A stretch of DNA of 64,000 bases, taken from the NCBI GenBank assembly GCA_963832785.1, contig CAWHVF010000008.1, forward strand, positions 124,001 through 188,000, written 5' to 3'. This document shows, piece by piece, positions 9,662 to 19,418 of this stretch. Position 1 is the stretch's first letter. Every line of letters begins with the position of its first letter. This DNA comes from CAWBRT01 sp963832785 (GTDB lineage Bacteria > Acidobacteriota > Terriglobia > Terriglobales > Acidobacteriaceae). The notes beneath the pieces are model-generated. The model worked only from the letters and a program-made list of their open reading frames with translations. It had not been told where the DNA came from and did not search any database. Made by a program: the position numbers and the translations under genes.

Positions 9662-10158
9662 TGTTTGCTCCTTTCTCGATCTACCTCTAGGTGAAGTCCC
9701 GAATGTCATTTCGGTCTCTCGAGTGGTGGGTAATCTGTCTGTTGCTTAGGCGAACGGGTTGGCTATGTGATGGCTACACGGAATAATGGTTGCCAAGAAA
9801 TCGAATGCTCCTCGAAATATCCTGCTGTACGCGCGCGTGTTTTGCTTCTTGTAAGAAGCACAAGAGTGCTGTACCAGACCAAGAGCAGACTGACCTTGTC
9901 ACAGAACTAGCTTAATCGTCAGCAATTAAAATATTTCTCGCTTAATACCTATACAGTGTACTTTTCATGCTCGGAACAGATCCTCCCAACGAGTTCGGGA
10001 AACGTGAGGCGCTCACGGAGGAAACGGACACGCCAGGACGTACAAAAGCCGCTTAAACTCCTGATAGACGCCAACACAAATTCAGTACGGCCGAGCAGTC
10101 GGCGCGAGTCTCAGGCGTGTTCGCCGGAACCAGGGCCGCGGATTCTCCTGTACTCTTT
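9662..10158. other. Intergenic stretch with no recognisable gene
   Basis: The first part is the 5' region of the IS-split DUF5818-like gene: a possible ribosome site GAAAGGAG lies just upstream of its GTG on the minus strand. The remainder up to the end of the MFS gene holds no frame with recognisable coding character on either strand. Confidence 0.5.
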
Positions 10159-11731
10159 CTACTCTTTCGAAATCGTGAATGCGGCCACCAGCCCACTAAC
10201 GAAGGCGAGCATTGCGCAAATTAGCACCACGCGCCGAAAAGCGGCAATAAACGACTTGTCGATGCTGCGCTGGGTACGTGTTCGCTGGCTACTCTCAATT
10301 GACTTAGGGATTTCGATCGCCGCCAGCTTACTATGCTGTGCTTTGACCGCCTCCTGTAGCGGCGCTGGTATTCTCAGCGACGCCATCTGCCTGTTCAATT
10401 GGGCATCGAAGGTGGATTGAAGCGAAAGACCGAGCAGGGCGACCGCCAAGAGGCCAGCGAGTCGAGCCGCTGCGTTGTTAATGCCAGCAGTCTGTGCCAG
10501 ACCGTCGCTGAGTGACGGAATTCATAACGGTTGTCGTTAACGGGGCTACACTGATGGCCATTCCGACCCCGAGGATACAGACTGCCGGGAAGAAAGTTTT
10601 CCAATAACTGCCGCCGATCTGCGGAATAGCAAAAAGCACAAAGCCGAGGGCGGCAATCACGGGGCCGGCAAAAAGGGGTAATCGGGAGCCGTATCGCGCC
10701 ACCAACCCGCCCGCCCAGCGGGACAGGAAAAACATGATGAAGACGAAAGGCAAGAGCGCAGAACCTGCTGCGATAGGCGAATAGCCTTGCACTTGGATGA
10801 AGTTGAACGGAACGAAGAACAACGCACCCGACAAAGCAGCGTACAAAAGCAAGGTAAGCAGATTGGCGCCGACGAAGTTCCGCGAATGAAAAACGTCCAG
10901 CGGCATCATCGGTGCTGGTTGTTTCGCCTCAACAAAGACGAACAGCACCAAGCCAATAGTTCCGCCGATCACTGTCGTCAGAACAATCCAGTTACGGGTT
11001 CCTAGCCCAGGCAGTTCCAACAAGCCGAAGACGACACAGGCAAGCGAGATTGTAGCGATTGCTGCTCCCAACCAATCTATGTGACTGCTTCTGCTGTCCT
11101 CTTCGTTGTTGGGTACGTGCAAGAACAGTAGCAGTAGAACTATGGCGCCAATGGGAACATTTATGAAGAATGCCCAGCGCCAAGAGAGCTTCTGAACGAA
11201 CCAGCCGCCGAGCACCGGGCCAATTGCGGCTGTCAGGCCCGTGAACCCGGACCAAGTCCCGATTGCATGTCCCCGTTCGGATTCGGAGTAGGCAGAGCTT
11301 AGGAGGGCGAGGCTGCCTGGGATCAGCAGCGCAGCACCAACGCCCTGCACTGCTCGCGCCGCGATCAGCGAGTGAATGCGCGGGGTCAAACCACACCAGA
11401 CCGATGCCACTGAAAAGATCACCACGCCCATACTGAACGTGGTCCGACGACCGATTTGGTCGCCAAGAGTACCGCCGACTAACACCAGCGCGGTCAGGAG
11501 CAGCGCATACGACTCGATTACCCACTGGACGTCGCTAATGCCAGCGTGCAGGTCCGATTGCAACACGGGCAGCGCCACATTCACGACTGTGCTGTCGATA
11601 AAAGCCATGCTCGATCCTAGGATCGCGACCACCAGAACCCAGTGCTTCCGGGCTAGCATTTGCAGGAAAGGACGGGATGCCGCAGCCCGGATTTCTGCCG
11701 CATCGCAAGGTGGGTTCAAAAAGTTCGACAT
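10159..11731 (-). CDS. DHA2 (EmrB/QacA) drug:proton antiporter, frameshifted near the C-terminus
   Basis: Major facilitator with 14 predicted membrane helices. Motif 'DSTVVNVALPVLQSDL' in helix 1, the motif A-like 'GGTLGDQIGRRTTFSMG' and the helix 5 motif 'GLTAAIGPVLGGWF' identify the DHA2 family. The main frame runs 11731 to about 10500; the last part continues in another frame as 'INNAAARLAGLLAVALLG', with a one-base shift near 10495. The last helix region ends at 10159. Upstream on the same strand is a cNMP/TrxR-like gene ending at 11817. Substrate cannot be told. Confidence 0.85.
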
Positions 11732-11816
11732 AAGAGAATTCGGAGCGCGCAGCGACTAATCAGCGGCATCAAGGCTTAGGCTGCAACCTGCTTCTGATAG
11801 CGTGACGATTGCGACG

Positions 11817-13494
11817 CTACGCTGCTAAGGCCTTGTGCACCAGTTGTACCGCCATCGATCCTTCGCCTACGGCGCTGGCAATGCGCTTCACATTGCCCGA
11901 TCGAATATCGCCGACCGCAAACACACCGGGCAAACTCGTCTCCAGCAGTTGCGGCGGACGCATCAGAGGCCAGGGGTGATTCGCCGTTAAGGCCCCCGCT
12001 TCATCCAGATCCCGTCCAGTTAGGATGAAGCCTTTTTCATCGAGTGCCACACAGCCCTGCAGCCACTCCGTTCTCGGAGAAGCGCCGGTCATTACAAAAA
12101 CGTGGTGAATGTCATGAGTTGAAGTTTCGCCACTGGGCCCGTCCAGCCATGTGACGCGCTCAAGTTGCCTGTTCCCCTCCAGGCCGATAATTTCGGTGTT
12201 GTAGTGCAGCTCAATTGCAGGGTTCTGTGTGATGCGTTGAATCAAATATCGCGACATCGTCTCCGACAAATTTCCGGAACGCACCAGCATGTGCACTCTA
12301 CGGGCAGTCTGCGAGAGGAACACAGCCGCTTGGCCGGCGGAGTTTCCTCCACCTACAACGGTAACATCCTCGCCTTCGCACAGTTGCGATTCGATGTAGG
12401 TTGCGCCGTAGTAGATCCCTTGACCCTCGAACCTCTCGAGATTGGCGATGTCCGGTTTTTTGTACTGAGCTCCGGTTGAAATGACAATGGCACGGGCTGC
12501 AATTGTGTTGCCGTTGTCTAAAACCAACTCGTATGGCCGGCGTGCGCAGTCGAGCCGCACAGCGCCGTGCCCTACCATCATCTCTGCTCCAAATTTCTGC
12601 GCCTGCGCAATTGCGCGAGCCGTCAGCTCCTGCCCAGACACACCGGTGGGAAAGCCTAGGTAATTCTCAATCTTGGAGCTAGATCCGGCTTGCCCTCCGG
12701 GAGCGTTCGTCTCAATCACCAGAGTGTCCAGACCTTCTGACGCGCCGTAAACAGCAGACTGCCAGACCGGATGGTCCTGCACCGACGATGACCAAATCGC
12801 GAATTCGCTTGGCATCGATGCTGGCGTTGAATCCAAGGCAGTCTGCAAGCTCTTGTGGCGTGGGGTTGCGCAATACGGTCTCACCGTTGCAAATTACCAC
12901 CGGAACGTCGCCCAGTTGAACGGCGAAACGATCCAGGAGTTCCTGCGACGTCTTGTCTGTATCGAGATCCACATAACTGTATGGGTAGTTATTTCTGCCA
13001 AGAAACTCGCGCAGGCGCAACGTGTTGGCACAGTGACGCGAACCCATCACAATGACATTGCCATAGCCCTGCCTGATTAGTGCCAGCCGGCGCAAGATGA
13101 ACGCGCGCATGAAGATCTCGCTCAGCTCGGAATCCCTTGACACTAGAGAGCGCAGGCCGTCGGGGCTGATCTCCAGGAAATCACCGCTGCCTGTCACGCG
13201 CCCGCGCACAAGACACTGCTGGCCAGAGATCATGGTGATCTCGCCCGTGAACTCACCAGGACCATGGGTTGCTACCAGGCGCTCGCCGACAAGGTCCGGC
13301 TGTACGATCTCCATGGCCCCTGAAAGCAGGACGAAAAACGGGACGTCATTATCACCGGGTCGAAACAGGATTTCTCCTTGTGCAACTTTTCGAAGTTTGC
13401 TGCCGGGACGAAGACGGCCGATCTGCGCGTCCGTCAACACGGGAAAGGCTTGCGTACGAGAATCGAGAGCGCTTGGAGCTGGCCAAGTGGACAT
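11817..13494 (-). CDS. cNMP-binding / glutaredoxin-like / thioredoxin-reductase-like fusion, frameshifted
   Basis: Three domains in order. (1) Cyclic-nucleotide-binding fold ('FRPGDNDVPFFVLLSGAMEIV', 'GPGEFTGEITMISGQ'). (2) A glutaredoxin-like segment ('VIVMGSRHCANTLRLREFL') with a single Cys. (3) An FAD/NAD(P) reductase with 'GAGPSGLA' for FAD and 'VVGGGNSAGQAAVFLS' for NAD(P). The redox-active CxxC of genuine thioredoxin reductases is absent, as in related cNMP-TrxR fusions. One surplus base near 12755, just after the FAD motif, breaks the frame. I chose ATG 13494, where family similarity begins; the frame is open to 13707. Likely a redox enzyme gated by a small ligand; substrate unknown. 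Confidence 0.85.
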
Positions 13495-13752
13495 TTTTCT
13501 GATCCTGGAGAATCCATAACTACTTGGTCCTTGATGAAAAAAATGCTCCCCAGGCTTCACCAATTCGTATGATGGCAACCCGATCCTACACATGCGCGCA
13601 TCATAGGCGTGCGCCCCATCTTTACGACCAGCTAAAAGACGGACATGCAACTCGGTCAGCAGCAACGCCCGAAGGGGCCGGACGATCAGTGACCTCCCAA
13701 GGAGCAAGTCGAAAATAAACCCAATTCAGGACAACAGTAAAGGAGAAGTGCT

Positions 13753-14616
13753 ATGCCGTACGCTACAGTCGGAAAGGAGAACTCCGGAAACGTCGAACTC
13801 TACTACGAGGATCACGGATCGGGTAAGCCGGTTGTCTTGATTCATGGATATCCATTGAGCGGTGCTTCATGGGAGAAGCAGATTCCAGTGCTGTTGGATG
13901 CCGGGTACAGGGTGATCACTTACGATCGCAGGGGATTCGGCAAGTCCAGCCAGCCGACCGGGGGCTACAACTACGATACGTTCGCAGAAGATCTTCATAG
14001 CCTGATTACCCAACTCAAGCTGCGGGATTTCACCCTTGTGGGATTCTCGATGGGAGGCGGCGAAATTGCGCGCTACTTCGGAAAATACGGCTCTAAGGGA
14101 GCAAGTAGCGCAGTGATCATCGGAGGTGTGCCTCCGTTCTTACTCAAGACAGACGACAACCAGCAGGGCGTTGACGCGAGCGTGTTCGAGGGGATTCAGA
14201 AGGCCGTCGCCGCGGACCGCTATGCATTCTTCACGGAGTTCTTCAAGAATTTCTACAACACCGACGTGCTCTTGGGTAAGCGCGTCAGCGAAGAGGTTGT
14301 GCGCGCCAGTTGGAACATTGCTGCCGAGGCGTCGGCGACGGCAAGTCTGGCATGTGTTCCAACCTGGCATGAGGACTTCCGCAAGGATGTGGCCCGCATC
14401 GATGTGCCCACGTTGGTCATCCACGGTGATCAGGATCGTATTGTTCCGTTTGCCGCGGCGGGACTGCGCACCGCCAAACTCATCAAAGGCGCTCGCCTGC
14501 TGGTGGTAAAAGGAGGCCCGCACTGCATCCCCTGGACCCACGCTGAGCAAGTGAATAGCGAACTGGTGAGCTTCTTGGGTGAAAAGGCTGGCAGGGCAGA
14601 GCGCGAAGTAGCGTAA
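13753..14616 (+). CDS. Alpha/beta hydrolase (non-heme chloroperoxidase/esterase type)
   Basis: 287 residues, complete. Oxyanion-hole motif HGYPLSG (31-37), nucleophile elbow GFSMGG (Ser 99), acid in HGDQDRIVP (Asp 228) and His 257 in GGPHC make the full catalytic triad. The pattern matches the cofactor-free haloperoxidase/arylesterase group. ATG 13753 follows AAGGAG at good spacing. It is followed after 59 bp by a truncated alcohol dehydrogenase start and is divergent from the cNMP/TrxR gene. Natural substrate unknown; annotated 'chloroperoxidases' of this fold usually act as esterases or perhydrolases. Confidence 0.9.
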   Translation: MPYATVGKENSGNVELYYEDHGSGKPVVLIHGYPLSGASWEKQIPVLLDAGYRVITYDRRGFGKSSQPTGGYNYDTFAEDLHSLITQLKLRDFTLVGFSMGGGEIARYFGKYGSKGASSAVIIGGVPPFLLKTDDNQQGVDASVFEGIQKAVAADRYAFFTEFFKNFYNTDVLLGKRVSEEVVRASWNIAAEASATASLACVPTWHEDFRKDVARIDVPTLVIHGDQDRIVPFAAAGLRTAKLIKGARLLVVKGGPHCIPWTHAEQVNSELVSFLGEKAGRAEREVA

Positions 14617-14675
14617 GCGGACCCGGGAGCCAATCGCAAAGACGCCTGCATCGAATCGTACTAGGAGAAAGAATT

Positions 14676-14907
14676 GTGAAAGCTGCGGTCGTACCCGCCG
14701 TGAGCAGTTCGTGGCAGATCAAAGATGTTCCCCAGCCTCAAGCCGGGCCTGGTCAAGTGCTGGTGAAGATGCATGCCAGCGGCATCTGCTATACCGACGT
14801 GCACGAAACACTCGGACATATACCAGGGCAATTTCCCCGAATCCTCGGTCACGAGCCGGTCGGTGAGATCGTTGCCGTGGCTCCCGACGTCACTACGCGA
14901 AAGGTGG
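14676..14907 (+). pseudogene. Zinc alcohol dehydrogenase, N-terminal fragment
   Basis: Begins GTG at 14676 after AGGAGA and matches the start of the AdhP-type zinc alcohol dehydrogenase: 'KAAVVPAVSSSWQIKDVPQP', the catalytic zinc Cys in 'GICYTDVHE' and the zinc His in 'ILGHEPVGEI'. Similarity stops at about residue 76 ('VAPDVTTRK'), far short of the usual 340 or so, and turns directly into outer-membrane efflux sequence in another frame. A deletion fused the two. Confidence 0.85.
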
Positions 14908-15945
14908 GGTTAATGCTAGTCCTTGGGTCAGCGTCGGGCTCAATGTCTCGGCGTTCAGGCAGATTGGGGTCAATATTCCTCCCGTGGTTGGGCCGTTTGG
15001 AATTTTCGACACCCGCGCGTATCTGACCCAGTCGATATTCAATTGGAAATCGATCCAACAAACACGTTCTGACGCCCAGCAGATTCGGGCCGCTCAATTT
15101 TCCTATAAGGACGCCCGCGAGTTGGTGGTGTTTGCAGTCGCATCCGCCTACTTGCAGACCATTGCGGATTCTGCACGGGTTGAGACTGCTGCCGCACAAC
15201 AGGATACCGCCCTGGCACTCTACCAGCAGGCGGAAGATCCACTGAAAGCCGGCACCACTGCGGCTATTGATGTTCTGAGAGCCAGGGTCGAGTTGCAAAA
15301 CAGGCGGCAGCAGGTCATTTCGGCGCGGAATGAACTGGCCAAACAGAAAATCGTCTTGGGGCGCGTGGTTGGACTACCAACGGGCCAAGAGTTCATGTTG
15401 ACAAGTACCACGACCTACACGCCACCTCCCAAGGTCAGCCTTGACGAAGCCCTCAGCCGCGCTTACGCATCGCGAGCCGATTACCAAAGCGCGCTCGCCC
15501 AGGTACGCGCGGCAGAGCTGGCGCGCAGGGCGGCTGTCGCGGGCTATTACCCCTCCGTTTCCGCGGCTGTTAATTACGGGGACATCGGCCACAACCCGGG
15601 CAACTCCCATGGCACATTGCAGGCAACTGCGGCGCTGAGGCAGAGTCGCGAGTTGTCGGACAACCTGCGAGCGCAGATTGATCAGGACGTCCGGAACGCC
15701 TTCCTGGATATGCAATCGGCGGCGGACCAGGTTGAAGTCGCGCGCGACTCCGTCGATCTGGCCAATCAAACACTGATCCAGGCTCGCGACCGTTTTTCCG
15801 CCGGTGTGACGGACAACATCGAAGTGGTCCAGGCGCAGCAGTCGGTCGCCAGCGCGAACGAGTCGTTGATTTCGAGTCTTTACGCTTACAACGCGTCCAA
15901 GGTCGAACTGAGGCGAGCAATCGGCAATGCGGAAGCCGGCGTCCA
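14908..15945 (+). pseudogene. TolC-family outer-membrane efflux protein, internal fragment
   Basis: Similarity to TolC-type channels starts abruptly at the dehydrogenase break ('SPWVSVGLNVSAF' and 'FGIFDTRAYLTQSIF') and continues through the coiled-coil helices to 'SLYAYNASKVELRRAIG'. The N-terminal signal and first repeat are missing. Between 'HGTLQATAAL' and 'RQSRELSDNLRAQ' about 30 residues (the second outer-membrane hairpin) are also missing, so the fragment has an internal deletion as well. The frame then runs into a transporter fragment. Confidence 0.8.
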
Positions 15946-16375
15946 GGAACACCTCAGAGGAACGGGGCTTGGCCTTCGCGTTGTACGGCATCACCGCCGT
16001 CGTGGCGCCAACCATTGGACCAACCCTGGGCGGGTGGATCACTTTCAATTATTCCTGGCGCTGGATCTTCTTTATCAATCTGCCAGTTGGCGTAATGGCG
16101 GTGGTCCTGGTCTTTCGTCTGATCGAAGATCCGCCGTATCTGAGCCGCCTCAAAGCTGCCGGCGTCAAGCTGGACCACATCGGGATCGCACTGCTGGCCC
16201 TGGGCGTCGGCGCCTTACAGATCCTGCTGGACAAGGGACAGGAGGACGACTGGTTCGGCTCGCATTTTTATTGTGACTCTGATGATTGTCTCCGCTGTAT
16301 GCCTGCTCTCGCTGGTTATCTGGGAATGGTTCCACAAGAATCCGGATCAGCTTTATGACTGTGAAGATGTGCCGG
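15946..16375 (+). pseudogene. DHA2 (EmrB-type) transporter, internal fragment
   Basis: Internal segment of an MFS drug exporter: 'YGITAVVAPTIGPTLGGWI', 'YSWRWIFFINLPVG', then in another frame 'MIVSAVCLLSLVIWEW', with the frame changing near 16262. It has no start, no last helices and ends against the 3' end of the converging aminotransferase gene. With the preceding adh and tolC pieces it forms a chain of three truncated genes; in intact genomes tolC- and emrB-type genes are often neighbours, so this could be one deleted efflux operon. Confidence 0.8.
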
Positions 16376-16383
16376 GGCAGTCC

Positions 16384-17592
16384 TCACGACCGCTGGCCGT
16401 TGATCCAGCCTTTAAGCGCGGCCGCCGTCGCTTCCACATCCTCGCGGTTGTTGTAAAGGTGGAACGAAAATCTCAACAGCCCCCGCCGCGGAGCGCACCG
16501 CACGGCGCGCGACTTCAAATACGCATAGACTTCCTCGACGCTGCCGAGCAGCGAGCCCTGGTTGGTTCGCGCGCAAACAATATTCGCCCGGCAGGCCCGC
16601 GGAGAGTCCGCTACCGCCACCCCGAGGTTCATCAAAGCGGCGACAAACTGCTCGGCCAGCGCGGTGACGTGAGCGTCGATCCGTTCCGTACCATACTTGA
16701 GCAGTATGTCGAGCGAGGTTGCCGCCACTTCCGCCGCCAAAAAGTTGTAATTCCCCAAGTCAAATCGCAAGGCGCCTTCCCGCAGCTTACATTCGCCGGC
16801 GTTGTAATCGGCTTCATGGGAGTCGCCCGGGAAATCGACTCCGAACCGGGCCAGATACACCGGGTGAAGCGAGTTGGCGAATTCCTTCTTCACGTAAAGG
16901 AAGCCGCAGCCGTAGAGCGCGCATACGCCTTTTTGCGTGCTGGCCGCAACCGCATCGATGTTCGTCTTGGTCACATCGAGGTGCGTGATTCCCATCGATT
17001 GCGCCGCGTCTAACACCAGCCGTATGCCTCGGGCGCGGCAACCTTCTCCCAAAGCTTGGATGTCGGTTCTAAACCCCGGCTGGAACGTGGTAGTCGACAC
17101 AGTAATAACACGGGTCTTGGACGAGACGGCGCGCAACATATCTTCTATCGGCACTACGCCCTCAGGGGTAGGAAAATCGCGGACCACAACCCCCTTCCTG
17201 GTCAGATTGCGCCAGGTGTAAATGTTGTTGGGGTGCTCGATAGAGCCACAATAAAAGACCTCGTCGCCCGGCTTCCAGTCAATCGACGCAGCGATTGCGT
17301 TCAGGCCTTCGGAGACATTCTTGGTGATGGCAATATCACCCGCGCTTGCTGAGATGAGCCGCGCGGCCTTGTTGCGGAAGTCCTCCACGAACTGGAAGTA
17401 CTGGTCCTTGTTCGCCAGGCCGAGCATACGATCGCGGACGCGTTTGGTAACCAGGTCGACCGCTGCTGCGGGCATCAGTCCGCGGCTGGCGACATCCAGG
17501 TAGGTGCCGGCGCGCGCCCCGGGAAACAACTCGCGAACTTCCGCTGGCAGTAGGCCAATATCACTGAGTGCCGATTTAGGTGCTTCGCTCAT
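16384..17592 (-). CDS. Class V aminotransferase / cysteine-desulfurase-like PLP enzyme
   Basis: 402 residues, complete. Fold-type I PLP enzyme: Asp 195 (DAAQ, cofactor pyridine) and Lys 221 in 'ASTQKGVCALYG' (Schiff base) are in place, as are 'TKNVSEGLNAIA' and 'EHPNN'. No desulfurase-type loop Cys is apparent near the end, so a role as isopenicillin-N-epimerase-like or cysteine lyase-like enzyme is as likely as desulfuration. It is a distant relative of the two near-identical class V genes at 19.4 and 32.5 kb. A sigma-70-like promoter lies 60-90 bp upstream of its ATG at 17592. Confidence 0.85.
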   Translation of the reverse strand: MSEAPKSALSDIGLLPAEVRELFPGARAGTYLDVASRGLMPAAAVDLVTKRVRDRMLGLANKDQYFQFVEDFRNKAARLISASAGDIAITKNVSEGLNAIAASIDWKPGDEVFYCGSIEHPNNIYTWRNLTRKGVVVRDFPTPEGVVPIEDMLRAVSSKTRVITVSTTTFQPGFRTDIQALGEGCRARGIRLVLDAAQSMGITHLDVTKTNIDAVAASTQKGVCALYGCGFLYVKKEFANSLHPVYLARFGVDFPGDSHEADYNAGECKLREGALRFDLGNYNFLAAEVAATSLDILLKYGTERIDAHVTALAEQFVAALMNLGVAVADSPRACRANIVCARTNQGSLLGSVEEVYAYLKSRAVRCAPRRGLLRFSFHLYNNREDVEATAAALKGWINGQRS

Positions 17593-17654
17593 AATTGCCG
17601 TCCCTTCTTTCCTCCGCCTGGAACGCGGCTGTATTTTAGAGAAAATTCCTAGGA

Positions 17655-17684
17655 AGAATATGCTTCAGCGGAAAGCAGTGTCAA
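17655..17684 (-). promoter_or_regulatory. Putative sigma-70 promoter of the 16384-17592 gene
   Basis: On the minus strand a perfect -35 TTGACA (17679-17684) is followed after 18 bp by TATTCT (17655-17660), about 60 bp before the ATG. The spacer coincides with one copy of a 23-bp direct repeat. Confidence 0.45.
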
Positions 17685-17713
17685 GTGAACAATATGCTTC
17701 AGCGGAAAGCAGT
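17657..17713. repeat. 23-bp direct repeat pair
   Basis: AATATGCTTCAGCGGAAAGC plus AGT occurs at 17657-17679 and again at 17691-17713, without mismatch, 34 bp apart. The first copy forms the promoter spacer of the minus-strand aminotransferase gene; the second opens a short frame running to 17764. Confidence 0.7.
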
Positions 17714-17773
17714 TTCGATCGCGCTGTTCGAGTTGCTGGGCGACAGCAACTCTGACCCGGCATAATGCTGCTC

Positions 17774-17870
17774 ATGTGCGGACGTTTTCGCCTGACGCGC
17801 TCCGAGCAAGAGATCGTCGACCACTTCGACCATCGACGAGATCGGCGACTGTCGCCGCGTCAATTCCCTC
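17774..17870 (+). pseudogene. SRAP/YedK-like protein (HMCES family), N-terminal fragment
   Basis: Starts MCGRFRLTRSEQEIVDHFD, the hallmark start of SOS-response-associated peptidase domain proteins, in which Cys 2 becomes the N-terminal residue and crosslinks to abasic sites in single-stranded DNA. The conserved core that should follow is missing and the sequence runs into the 3' end of the converging methyltransferase. Confidence 0.65.
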
Positions 17871-18642
17871 ACGCTTTCTGCCCAATTATGATTGCCTCGG
17901 TCGGCGTAAAGAGTAATCTGTCGTCAACGAGTCGTGGGGCCAAGAAAGCACGGACCTCTTCTGGTGCATTCAGCAGCATCCTCCGTAGCTCGGCTCTGGT
18001 TGTTTCGCTCGCGCCCATACGGCGAACCCACGGCTCGAATTCCATGCTCTTCTGTAATGTCATGGAGTGCTTTATGGTTAAGTGTGCCTCTGCAAAAGCG
18101 GCTTCCAACTGCTCAAGGGAGTAGGCCCAGTGGTGTGATGGATCGCGTAGCGCCTCAAAGTGATTGATAAACGCTGCGGTGTCTTCCTCGGGCGGTACGA
18201 CGTTATCCACTAGCGCGACCAGGCCGCCGGGTTGACACACCCGGACCATTTCGCGTATCGCCGCGTGCATGTCAGGATAGTGATGCAATGCAATGCGGTT
18301 CGTCACCAAGTTGAAATAGTCGCTGTCGAACGGTAAGCTCTGTGCATCTGCCACAAGGAATTCGATATTCCTCACCCCACGCTGTTGTGCAAGCATTTGT
18401 GCGGCATCGAGCATCTGCGGCGTTAGGTCAGTCGCCACGACGCGCGCCACATGGGGAACAAACGCCAGAGCCGTATGCCCAGCGCCAGTCGAGACGTCCA
18501 GGACAAGCCATGTGGGCTGCGGGTTCGTAAGTTCCACCAAGCGAGAGAGGCTCTCACCCTGAGCATGCACCTTGCTGGTTACGTATCCGGCGGCGTGGGC
18601 CCCGAACTGCTTGCGCACGAGTTCGCTTTGATCTGACATCAA
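17869..18642 (-). CDS. Class I SAM-dependent methyltransferase (UbiE-like)
   Basis: 257 residues, complete. Motif I 'LVLDVSTGAGHTAL' binds SAM; 'VVATDLTPQML' is motif II; 'LVADAQSLPFDSDYFNLV' and 'RVCQPGGLVALVD' are the post-motifs of the Methyltransf_11 group. Cytosolic. Two ATGs in a row at 18642 and 18639 can start it. The substrate cannot be deduced; similar proteins are usually annotated as UbiE-like without being the quinone enzyme. Neighbours are unrelated fragments. Confidence 0.85.
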   Translation of the reverse strand: MMSDQSELVRKQFGAHAAGYVTSKVHAQGESLSRLVELTNPQPTWLVLDVSTGAGHTALAFVPHVARVVATDLTPQMLDAAQMLAQQRGVRNIEFLVADAQSLPFDSDYFNLVTNRIALHHYPDMHAAIREMVRVCQPGGLVALVDNVVPPEEDTAAFINHFEALRDPSHHWAYSLEQLEAAFAEAHLTIKHSMTLQKSMEFEPWVRRMGASETTRAELRRMLLNAPEEVRAFLAPRLVDDRLLFTPTEAIIIGQKA

Positions 18643-18715
18643 TCCCCCTCATCCTTGCGCTTTGATGTACTTGTTCAAGGATACCCCACTTCAAGAGGTT
18701 TTCGGCATCGAGGTT

Positions 18716-18925
18716 CTAAATCTGCTCGTGTACTTTCACGCCGACCTCCCTCATTACGCTCTCTTGTAGCGGCGCGAAGCGCTCGATTGTCGGCAAACGA
18801 AAAGTTGGCGTCCATGTCAACTTCCCATCTAGAGCAACGCAGAATATAGTGACGCCCCGACAGTGTGCCGCTATGCTCATTTGGCGCGGGGTCGCACCGC
18901 CTCCAACTGTCTCTATATTGTGCAT
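18716..18925 (-). CDS. Unrecognised short ORF, possible gene remnant
   Basis: A 69-codon frame with a coding-like ending ('LPTIERFAPLQESVMREVG'). The spacing of hydrophobic and charged residues reminds me of the C-terminal helix of an IclR effector domain, but that is only a guess. The rest of 18643-19418 shows no recognisable gene on either strand. Confidence 0.2.
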   Translation of the reverse strand: MHNIETVGGGATPRQMSIAAHCRGVTIFCVALDGKLTWTPTFRLPTIERFAPLQESVMREVGVKVHEQI

Positions 18926-19418
18926 TCCTCAATAATCCGTCCGACAGGTGTCCCGAAATCCCTTCCCGGTGCGCATTTCTAAGTTGTTGGGCTCTTGGGG
19001 ACGGAGCAACACCTGATCAAACGTTCCGAAAAGAACTATTTTCCGAACGGTTAGACATCACCCTGCGATCCTGTCGCCGAACTGGATTCAAGCGCTGTCC
19101 CGCGAATAAAGGCAGGCCTAGCAATGGCGGTTGTTCCTCATCTGCCGGCCTGCCGACTGGGTGTCGACGGGCAGTAGCATATGTTCCGCGAATCACCAAA
19201 GTCGCAGCGCTGTCTCCGCGTCCAGCTTGGGAACTCCTCCCGAACGAGTTACTCCAGATCTTGGCTCAAGCGTGCGATTCAGCCAGTGACCACTCTAGCT
19301 GAAGCCTGGCTAGCCTACGTCAACGAAGTAACGATTCGTGCCTTTCACTTAATCGACCCAATCAGTCGTCCTTCGGGGCCGAGATTGGGGTATTTCACCC
19401 GGTTATAGGAGCCCAGCA

